DNA of 64,000 nucleotides from a virus. The notes under the pieces were generated by a model, which did not search any database, was not told the origin of the DNA, and was given only the letters and a program-made list of their open reading frames with translations. The position numbers and the translations under genes were made by a program. Shown in pieces: positions 47,575-54,096 of this stretch; the stretch's first letter is position 1; each line of letters starts with the position of its first letter. The stretch covers positions 186,001 through 250,000 of the IMG/VR virus record IMGVR_UViG_3300017991_005548. The stretch is one strand, 5' to 3'.

Positions 47575-49959
47575 TTACTCTCCAAAATCCAATATTTTAT
47601 CTAATTCATACTTCTTAAAAAGTTCCTGGGCTTCCTCTTCATTGAGTGACTCTATCTTTGCCTTCGCAAACTGCAAGAAGTCAACAGAATACTTTTCCAA
47701 AAGAACGGGAGCGTATTTTCCAATAGCTTCCTCTAATTCACTATCAATATCAAGACCAAGCTTGATTGACAAATACAACGCTCTCAATATAATGAATGGG
47801 TTGAATGACAATACATCATCTGCATCCATGACCGTTTCGATATAATTATCTCCATTAAAAGGAGTGATGAACGATCCAGTGTAAGGGTTATATCCTCTAG
47901 CATTAATAGTGAAATCCTTGTTGCAAATATCATGCAATACATGGCTGGAAGAATCAAGATCCTGTTTTTTCATCCATCTCTCGATAGTTGGGATCTTTTG
48001 TCCTCCATTGAAACAAATCTTCACGCCTTTGTGATTAAAACAAAAACATCTAGTTGCTGGATCAATCTCAGAGACCTGTTCTCCCAATTCTTCAGCCAAC
48101 AAACTTCCGAATTTATGGCAGTTTTGGGATGAATCACTTGTAAATTCAAGTTCCTCAACTTCTGGAGATCTGTTCCCAAAAGATTTCTCTCTTGCATAAG
48201 AACCGATAGCATAAACATCTTTGATATCGTATTCATGAGCCACACTCTTTGCGGCATCCATAATGCAACTAATAGCATCTTCAAGCGTTGGTCTGCAACC
48301 AACAACCTTTGACATAATCTCTCTTAGTTGTTCATCATTGTTCTGAATAGCATCTTCGACTTTTTCAATTTCTTCACTACCAACTCCCCTATGAATCCAG
48401 CAGGAGTATATCTCTTCTCCATCGGACTCTCCCAAAGAAAACATATCGACTCCAATAGGACTGCGCCCCATTGACTTTTCAATAACTGACAACATATCTT
48501 CACTACAAACAATCCTAGTTGCCTTCATATCGCCCCTAAGAATGATTGATCGTATTTTTCTCAACATATCAACAATATGTCCAAGCCCACCCGAAGCAAA
48601 ACGTTTTGCAGGATGAGTGTTGCTTAAGTCTCTTGTTGAATCAAACCAACTCTCTGGTTTGAACCTTGGCTCGATCCATCTGTAATAAAACCCCTTGATG
48701 TCATATGTTGGGTTATATCTAGGTTGTGACTTTATCCAGTCCTCTTCTTCTGAAAAACATTCATCTCTGTCATCCCAGGCCATGACTCTGTCACCTAACC
48801 CAGGAATAGTTGATCCATCAGAAATTTCGAGATTATTGTACCACCCAAAAACTGTCGCCATCTTTGTCATCTTTGATGCTTGCTTTAAAGGCATCATCAA
48901 TGGTTGTGGTCTAGTATCTTCCAGAAGATCTTCAGTGATTCTATATCCAGTATCGTCTTTGAGCCTGTCTTTGTCAAGCAATTCTTCAAAAATGAGATCA
49001 GGATCTAATTCCCAATCACCTTCAGTAAATTTCCTCAACTGAACTTCATAGATGTCATGTTCTGGAGATAGGTCTGGAGGGAGTGGAGCCTGATACTGTC
49101 TGCCAAGCATTTCTTCGATTGCTCGATTTTGATATTGATGGGCGATCATACCCCAATCTGGTTGGGCCTGGAAATTTGCTCCATGATCACCATATCTTCC
49201 TGACAAATCAGATCCTGAGGGAGGATAGAATGGAAAGTGGCTTTGAGCTTCTTTATACCAATTATTTGAGGCTCCTTGCCTTAAACTTAGTTCACCCTCT
49301 ATGCTGTATTTCTGCTGAATCTCTCTCATGGCAGATTCAAGTAATGCTGTCTCAACTTGAGTTGGACCTGCTTCGTCTTCTGCCCCTTTAGCATGAGTGG
49401 CTTCGTGAGCCATTGTAGCGGCCATGTGAGCTATCATAAGATCTTGTCTTAGCTCTGCATGCATTTCTGGTGGAACGATGTCCTGAAGGTTCCTAAAGGA
49501 TTGCTCCATCTCATTACGAGTGTCTGCTACATTCAGTCCTAGAACTGATCCTCCTTTACTTTCTAGATCAGCATATACTTGCTGGATTTCATTACGGATA
49601 GTTTCTTGGTCTTTCTCTTCTTTAGTGTCATACGCTCGAAGCATTCCATCTTCTTCGACAATTTCATAACCTCTTGATTCAAGTCTTTTTTGAAGTTCTT
49701 GGGTTTTGACTGCCCTATCTAGTGACGGAACATAAACTCCATAAACACCAGCTTTCGCGAAGTTGAACATATAAACAATATTCTGCAAAAGATTTGAGTC
49801 GAATCGATTGACTAAGTCAACTGATTTCTGGGCATCGCCAAATTGGGAAGAGATGTTGGAGATGTTAACACTTGGGCTTCCGATCAAACTACCTTTATAC
49901 TCTGGAGCATCACCAGAGTAATACCCTCCGTAGTCTTGAGATACTTTTATGATTTTCAT
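47575..49959 (-). CDS. HExxH metalloprotease-like domain fused to a degenerate CCA-type nucleotidyltransferase
   Basis: 794 residues starting with the tag MKIIKVSQDYGG. Residues 1-230 contain MAHEATHAKG (HEATH, 185-189), an HExxH zinc-peptidase motif with candidate third ligands Glu203/208. ASNNWYKEAQSH (230-240) repeats the MNWYKKAQ tag internally. A Pro-rich middle part ends in KQASKMTKMATVFGWY (about 358-372). The C-terminal half follows CCA-enzyme order: VYAIGSYAREKSFGNRSP (about 578-595), then HDICNKDFTINARGYNPYTG and PFIILRALYLSIKLGLDID. The two metal-binding Asp are not obvious (EVEELEF instead), so nucleotidyl transfer may be lost. The layout suggests a cleavable polyprotein. Confidence 0.75.
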   Translation of the reverse strand: MKIIKVSQDYGGYYSGDAPEYKGSLIGSPSVNISNISSQFGDAQKSVDLVNRFDSNLLQNIVYMFNFAKAGVYGVYVPSLDRAVKTQELQKRLESRGYEIVEEDGMLRAYDTKEEKDQETIRNEIQQVYADLESKGGSVLGLNVADTRNEMEQSFRNLQDIVPPEMHAELRQDLMIAHMAATMAHEATHAKGAEDEAGPTQVETALLESAMREIQQKYSIEGELSLRQGASNNWYKEAQSHFPFYPPSGSDLSGRYGDHGANFQAQPDWGMIAHQYQNRAIEEMLGRQYQAPLPPDLSPEHDIYEVQLRKFTEGDWELDPDLIFEELLDKDRLKDDTGYRITEDLLEDTRPQPLMMPLKQASKMTKMATVFGWYNNLEISDGSTIPGLGDRVMAWDDRDECFSEEEDWIKSQPRYNPTYDIKGFYYRWIEPRFKPESWFDSTRDLSNTHPAKRFASGGLGHIVDMLRKIRSIILRGDMKATRIVCSEDMLSVIEKSMGRSPIGVDMFSLGESDGEEIYSCWIHRGVGSEEIEKVEDAIQNNDEQLREIMSKVVGCRPTLEDAISCIMDAAKSVAHEYDIKDVYAIGSYAREKSFGNRSPEVEELEFTSDSSQNCHKFGSLLAEELGEQVSEIDPATRCFCFNHKGVKICFNGGQKIPTIERWMKKQDLDSSSHVLHDICNKDFTINARGYNPYTGSFITPFNGDNYIETVMDADDVLSFNPFIILRALYLSIKLGLDIDSELEEAIGKYAPVLLEKYSVDFLQFAKAKIESLNEEEAQELFKKYELDKILDFGE

Positions 49960-49991
49960 ATTTTAACTCAGGAAAATTGTACAATTGCATT

Positions 49992-50020
49992 TTTATTCTC
50001 ACTTTTCCGTTGAATGTCCT
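49992..50020 (-). promoter_or_regulatory. AGGAC-N17-GAATAA motif
   Basis: Minus-strand TAGGAC, 17 bases, GAATAAAAA, ending 33 bases before the ATG of 47575-49959. Same spacing and offset as at 42505. Confidence 0.5.
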
Positions 50021-50027
50021 ATTTGGG

Positions 50028-50066
50028 CACAAAAAAACGGGACTATTTCTAGTCCCGTATATTATA
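50028..50066 (-). terminator. Terminator preceded by GTATAATA box
   Basis: Stem ACGGGACT/AGTCCCGT (50036-50058) with seven T, after the DUF2997-like gene. A GTATAATA box (50060-50067) lies on its upstream side, the opposite order to other units, so this box would start a transcript that meets the terminator at once. It may be non-functional or an attenuator. Confidence 0.75.
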
Positions 50067-50088
50067 CATTTTATTGTGGGCCGAAAAC

Positions 50089-50436
50089 TTAGATGCCAAA
50101 ACCTCCTGCATCATAAGGATCAACGGCCATTGGGGAGTCGTCCAGAGGATTGTAGCCGTCCTCTTCCTCTTCTTCGTCATTTTCAAGTGGATTGAAAGTG
50201 ACAGAGGCTTGGCGATGCACCATCTCCCCCTTCTTTGTTAATTCTGGTTCCCCAGAAGATCCGCCAATTTGTTCAGCGATGTACTTCACAATTTTGGCAT
50301 TGATGTTTTCACCGTTTTCATCAATCGCAGTACATGAGACTTGCTCCCCATGGTCCAAGATTGTAACGGTGTACTTTCCTGTCAATTTGTCGATTTTTAC
50401 TTCGACATCGAGATGAGTTCCAAAAAGGTCAGCCAT
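50089..50436 (-). CDS. Small protein, possibly DUF2997-like
   Basis: A 115-residue protein. DVEVKIDKLTGKYTVTILDHGEQVSCTAIDENG (about 9-42) is a short strand pair plus a helix (NAKIVKYIAEQIGG), the order of DUF2997 proteins. The C-terminal half is acidic and disordered (NDEEEEEDGYNPLDD) and ends GGFGI. It lies ten bases downstream of the DUF1257-like gene, the gene pair expected in cyanobacteria and others. The similarity is weak by eye. Confidence 0.5.
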   Translation of the reverse strand: MADLFGTHLDVEVKIDKLTGKYTVTILDHGEQVSCTAIDENGENINAKIVKYIAEQIGGSSGEPELTKKGEMVHRQASVTFNPLENDEEEEEDGYNPLDDSPMAVDPYDAGGFGI

Positions 50437-50446
50437 TGTTATACTC

Positions 50447-50890
50447 CTAAACCATTCCGTTCAAAATGTCGTCACCATCGATCTTGAACTTGAAGATGAA
50501 GTTATCATCATCTTCTTCCTCGGTGAAGCCCAGTACGTCCAAACGATTGACCATCGTCTTGGCTTTGTACCTTCCGATTTCACCTGGGAGTTCATCTTCG
50601 AACTTCTTCTGGCGCTTTCCAGCGACAGAGCTATGACCACCCAAAGCAACAATCCATTTATTGCCTTCCCGTCTCATACCGAATTCCTCGTAGCAAACTC
50701 CTTTTGCTCCGACTGGAACGCGAATGTGATAGGTTGACTTGGCTTGTTGATAGCCACTTCTCAAAGAAATGTTTCCAGATTCAGAAGTGTCGATTTGACC
50801 TTTCCATTCTGGGACCATGTTTTCGAGAACTCTGGCCATTGTTTGGACATCGCAATTTGCTTGCACTTCACCATAAACATAGTGACTCAT
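50447..50890 (-). CDS. DUF1257-like (Ycf35-type) protein
   Basis: 147 residues from the ATG at 50890 (AAGGAG upstream): MSHYVYGEVQANCDVQTMARVLENM, then GYQQAKSTYHIRVPVGAKGVCYEEFGMRREGNKWIVALGG, then a C-terminal helix and strand (MVNRLDVLGFTEEEDDDNFIFKFKIDGD). The start MSHY/F, the order of elements and the length match DUF1257/Ycf35 proteins, whose biochemical function is not established. It stops at TAG. The in-frame Met 20 codons upstream lacks a ribosome site. Confidence 0.6.
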   Translation of the reverse strand: MSHYVYGEVQANCDVQTMARVLENMVPEWKGQIDTSESGNISLRSGYQQAKSTYHIRVPVGAKGVCYEEFGMRREGNKWIVALGGHSSVAGKRQKKFEDELPGEIGRYKAKTMVNRLDVLGFTEEEDDDNFIFKFKIDGDDILNGMV

Positions 50891-50916
50891 TGCTCTTCTC
50901 CTTGGTTGTTTTTGTT

Positions 50917-51978
50917 TTATCTTGCTACTTGAATACCATTCTTTTCGCAAAATTCGATGGCGTATATTGAGAATACTCCAGCACTCAATCCGTAGTTGTC
51001 GTTGTCTCCAACAATTGCAGTTATTACTCCGATAACCTTACCATCATGACGATTGATAATTGGACCGCCACTGTTTCCTGGTAATATTGCGAGATCTAAA
51101 AACATGTATAGAGGTGCTCCATTATGAGAATAGATCTCCCTGTCAAGAGAGCTAACATAACCGAAAGTTGTGTTGTTTTCGAATCCATGAGGACTTCCAA
51201 CTGCAAAAATTTCATCTCCGACATTAACGATTTGATCGAATTCAAAAGGTTTTGCATTGATATCGGCCTTCAGTAAAGCTAGGTCTTTAGCTCCATCAAA
51301 GGCTATAACCTCTGCGTTAACCATCTGATCTCCATCTTTGATCAGTACCCTTATCATATCCTCATATTCAGAGAAGTCAAGCGAGCTTTCAGTATTTTTG
51401 TTGTAATTTTTTACGACATGGGCGCAAGTAAGGAAATAATTAGGGGCTACGCAGAAAGCAGAACCCGTTTCCTCAGTATTCGTGCTGAAGTTCTGTGACT
51501 TTACAACAAACGTCTTTTCAAGAGCCTCATCAACTTGATTTGGTTCTGGTTCAGCTTGCGCTACTCTAGAGATCCATTTGACAAGAACTCCCCTCTCTTC
51601 CATCTTTCTTCGATATTGTTGAGCCGATTCCAAAGATGGGAAAGTTTTATAGCCACCTCTAACCTTTAACTTCCAAACCTCTTTATCACCAGAATTATTA
51701 GTAAGGTTTCTGAAGATGTCTAAATCTCTTTCTCTTCTTTTGTAATCGTCACCCTCATCTTTGTAAGATCCAGGTTGAGATTCTTCGTTCCTTGACCAAT
51801 CTCCCCAATCACCTTGTTGACCTGGGAGTTTATATTGTTTGCCAGTCAATACATCCCATATGGTATGCACATTATTGAAGGGCATAACGGATTTTGGAGT
51901 AGTGGGACTTAAGCCAGAGCCTGGATATAGAATCTCAGGCATTGTTGTGCGATAAGCTTTTTTCTTTTGTTTGCCCAT
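50917..51978 (-). CDS. Trypsin-like serine protease with N-terminal extension
   Basis: 353 residues. The N-terminal part (1-138) contains a KVRGGYKTFPSLESAQQYRRKMEERG unit and ends at WISRVAQAEPEP (137-148), a K/R-x-A junction. From about 150 it is an S1-type protease: TGSAFCVAPNYFLTCAHVV (His about 187), GAKDLALLKAD (Asp about 233), DLAILPGNSGGPII (Ser about 301), DNDNYGLSAGVFS. The catalytic triad is complete. No PDZ domain or signal peptide is seen, so it acts in the cytoplasm or within the head. It may cut host proteins or take part in virion maturation beside the gp21-type protease. Confidence 0.82.
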   Translation of the reverse strand: MGKQKKKAYRTTMPEILYPGSGLSPTTPKSVMPFNNVHTIWDVLTGKQYKLPGQQGDWGDWSRNEESQPGSYKDEGDDYKRRERDLDIFRNLTNNSGDKEVWKLKVRGGYKTFPSLESAQQYRRKMEERGVLVKWISRVAQAEPEPNQVDEALEKTFVVKSQNFSTNTEETGSAFCVAPNYFLTCAHVVKNYNKNTESSLDFSEYEDMIRVLIKDGDQMVNAEVIAFDGAKDLALLKADINAKPFEFDQIVNVGDEIFAVGSPHGFENNTTFGYVSSLDREIYSHNGAPLYMFLDLAILPGNSGGPIINRHDGKVIGVITAIVGDNDNYGLSAGVFSIYAIEFCEKNGIQVAR

Positions 51979-51994
51979 TTTTGATACCTAAATT

Positions 51995-52036
51995 AAGTGT
52001 ACTCTAACTTATTCAAAAAAAGTACACTTTGAACCT
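51995..52036 (-). promoter_or_regulatory. AAGGTT-N17-GAATAA motif within an inverted repeat
   Basis: Minus-strand AGGTT, 17 bases, GAATAAG (52008-52036), ending 30 bases before the protease ATG. A nine-base inverted repeat (AAGTGTACT/AGTACACTT, 51995-52029) overlaps the spacer, possibly a repressor site or hairpin. The motif also overlaps the end of the upstream gene. Confidence 0.5.
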
Positions 52037-52867
52037 TTAGACTTCAATAAAGGCATCTCCAAGTTGATCTTCTTCATCAACTTCATCTGGAATGAAGGCA
52101 TTTTCCACATCTTCATCTACAGGTTCTTCTTCATCGATAAAAGCATCTTCTACATCATCTCCGAAGATTTCATCAACATCTAGGAAATTTGCATCTGGTC
52201 TATCACCGAAAGCATTGTTTTTCATTTCAACCTGGGTTGCCTTGCCATTGCCAGCGCCAATAACAGCGGTTGTTCCCATTCTTTCAGATGGATCTAACAA
52301 AGATTCATCGATGGGTGTTTCTTCCTCAACCTCTTCCCCTGCCTCTTCTGCATCAAGCTTTGCGGCGGCTTTCATGGATGCCTCACAACGAGGCTCATTT
52401 TCATCAATTTCCCCATTCATCTTGTGAACCATCTCTTGAGTCTTAGGCCCTACATCAGTCATTACAACCACTTTCTCTTTTGGTTTTTCTTCCTTTTCAG
52501 CCTTCTTTTCAGTTTTCTTGCTTTTGCTCTTGCCTCTTCTTGACTTAGGCTTCCTTTTGGGCTTCTCTTCTTCAGCCTTTTCTTCAGGCTTTTCTTCAGG
52601 CTTTTCTTGGGGAGGTTCAGTGGTCAGAATCTCTTCTACCTTTTCTGCTTCTTTAGGTTTTTCTTCGATCACTTCCATACGAATCAAACCATAGTTGGCA
52701 ACTTGTCTGAGTTCACTTGCTTGCGCTTCGTTTTCAACTTCGATATTTAAAGCGTAACTACATCCATCACATTTTTTAGGATTGGGGTCATATTTACCCC
52801 TAAGCATCATGCCAATAGTGTTGAAGGAAATTGTAGCTTCTGTCAAACCATATACGTTAACTTTCAT
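52037..52867 (-). CDS. Protein with acidic DAFI-motif tail
   Basis: 276 residues. A small N-terminal domain (1-70, MKVNVYGLTEATISFNTIGMMLRG, with Cys pair CDGC) resembles a nucleic-acid- or metal-binding module. A Glu/Lys/Pro and then highly basic linker follows (KPKRKPKSRRGKSKSKK in part). The C-terminal 70 residues are acidic and carry three DAFI-type repeats (VEDAFIDEE, VENAFIPDE, LGDAFIEV). Such short hydrophobic motifs in an acidic tail usually dock partners. It is led by a GTATAATA box. Role unknown. Confidence 0.65.
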   Translation of the reverse strand: MKVNVYGLTEATISFNTIGMMLRGKYDPNPKKCDGCSYALNIEVENEAQASELRQVANYGLIRMEVIEEKPKEAEKVEEILTTEPPQEKPEEKPEEKAEEEKPKRKPKSRRGKSKSKKTEKKAEKEEKPKEKVVVMTDVGPKTQEMVHKMNGEIDENEPRCEASMKAAAKLDAEEAGEEVEEETPIDESLLDPSERMGTTAVIGAGNGKATQVEMKNNAFGDRPDANFLDVDEIFGDDVEDAFIDEEEPVDEDVENAFIPDEVDEEDQLGDAFIEV

Positions 52868-52899
52868 AATAAAACTCCCAATTTAGTCTTGGTGTTGTT

Positions 52900-52907
52900 T
52901 ATTATAC
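52900..52907 (-). promoter_or_regulatory. GTATAATA box
   Basis: Minus-strand GTATAATA 33 bases before the ATG of 52037-52867 and four bases after the stop of the -1 frame at 52911. Its position shows where the upstream coding region ends. Confidence 0.5.
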
Positions 52908-52910
52908 AAA

Positions 52911-53117
52911 TTAACCGAGCAGATCTAACCCTATGTTTTTGTCTTGCATAAAGGTGTTGATGTGTTTAAGGAAAAGAGCTTTCTCTTGTGGAGTAAAAAA
53001 TGCAGATGCAAGTAAACTACTCAACTCATCACTTGTCGCAGGGATATCATCCTCGTCAAACGATCTTTTGAATGAAACAAATGCTCGACTTACTTTCTGG
53101 TCATCTACTTTTTTTTT
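52911..53117 (-). CDS. -1 frame extension of the KQLD protein (probable frameshift product)
   Basis: After the A-run at 53109-53117 the -1 frame stays open for 68 codons and ends at TAA (52911-52913). It encodes KKKVDDQKVSRAFVSFKRS...TPQEKALFLKHINTFMQDKNIGLDLLG, natural-looking protein. There is no start codon or ribosome site for it, and its frame is closed by TGA just upstream of the A-run. A -1 slip on A-AAA-AAA would fuse it to the 53105-54037 protein. A homopolymer sequencing error would give the same picture. Confidence 0.6.
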   Translation of the reverse strand, partial: KKKVDDQKVSRAFVSFKRSFDEDDIPATSDELSSLLASAFFTPQEKALFLKHINTFMQDKNIGLDLLG

Positions 53118-54037
53118 GTAGCTTCAACGATTTGACGGTTTTTGAAATAATTGGATGCAAAGAGTCTATCTTCCTCATCCATTAGATCTTCTTCGTCTAA
53201 GTCAGTTACTTCAAAATCCTCACCCACTTCGTCAAGACCGATTTGGTAAGTTACAATGCCCTGACTAAGTTTTGAATCATCAAATGAAGCTAATGAAAAT
53301 GGAATTTCGCCATGATGTTTGGACATGAAGTATTCCAAATCGTCAGCGATATCTTCCAAAGTCAAACTACTTGTATCGTTTGTACCAGTTATTTCAAGTT
53401 TACCAACAGCGGTAGGGGTTCCACCTATGTCAATCTCTTCGTAGTAGACTTCTTTAACAGCTTCTAGAACATCATCGTCGTCTCCGAGGTCTTCTATTGG
53501 AAAATCAGGATCGATTTCATTAATTTCAAAGTCCTGTCCATAAGGATCATCTAGGATATCATCCATATTGTCTTCAAGACTACGATCACGTTCCACATAA
53601 TCCCAATCAATATCCATTGACTGAGCTTTCTTCTCGAAAGCTATTTTAAGGCCATCTTCGCTTTTGATTTCCCACCATCTTTGTCGCTTGGGAGTTTCTG
53701 AGGCTGTCTCATACTCCTCTCCTTCGATATTGTAATCGGCCAATCGTTTCTCTTCAAGCTTATTCATATCACCTTCATAAGCTTGAGCATTTCTGTGTTT
53801 AGAACCAAATTCATCTTTGGCTTCATCTAGGTTTTTCTCAATAACAACTTCTGCACTACCAGTTCTGTTGTTTTCAAGAAGCTTTTCCATAACTGAATCT
53901 TTGTCACCTACGTGATGAGGATCTAACTGCTTATCTGTAATTTCCTCTGGAATGTCGCCATGGGATTCTGACAACATGCGATCAGTATGGGCATCTTCAT
54001 CTAATTTTTCATAGACTACAAATTTATATTCAGACAT
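53105..54037 (-). CDS. KQLD-repeat protein before terminase, ends at slippery A-run
   Basis: 310 residues from the ATG at 54037. The N-terminal 100 residues hold five degenerate repeats (VVYEKLDED, EITDKQLDP, SVMEKLLEN, VVIEKNLDE, LEEKRLADY) like those in the protease polyprotein. RQRWWEIKSEDGLKIAFEKKAQSMDIDWDY (about 130-160) has a K-x-A-Q motif. The rest is acidic with a beta part (GGTPTAVGKLEITGTNDTSSLTLEDIADDLEYF in pieces). It ends ATKKK then TAG at nine consecutive A, where a -1 shift would add 68 residues. The GTG at 54046 is less likely because the ribosome site is too close. Confidence 0.7.
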   Translation of the reverse strand: MSEYKFVVYEKLDEDAHTDRMLSESHGDIPEEITDKQLDPHHVGDKDSVMEKLLENNRTGSAEVVIEKNLDEAKDEFGSKHRNAQAYEGDMNKLEEKRLADYNIEGEEYETASETPKRQRWWEIKSEDGLKIAFEKKAQSMDIDWDYVERDRSLEDNMDDILDDPYGQDFEINEIDPDFPIEDLGDDDDVLEAVKEVYYEEIDIGGTPTAVGKLEITGTNDTSSLTLEDIADDLEYFMSKHHGEIPFSLASFDDSKLSQGIVTYQIGLDEVGEDFEVTDLDEEDLMDEEDRLFASNYFKNRQIVEATKKK

Positions 54038-54080
54038 TTTATGCACTCTCCTGAAGAATATTTCTTATTTGTTCTTCTTC

Positions 54081-54087
54081 TATTATA
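54081..54087 (-). promoter_or_regulatory. TATAATA box after terminase
   Basis: Minus-strand TATAATA ten bases after the terminase stop and about 45 bases before the ATG at 54037. Confidence 0.45.
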
Positions 54088-54096
54088 AAAAATCCT

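Noticed and set aside
50060-50067. Functional promoter at this GTATAATA box
   Set aside because: Its start point would be inside the terminator stem immediately downstream; kept only as a note within the terminator entry.
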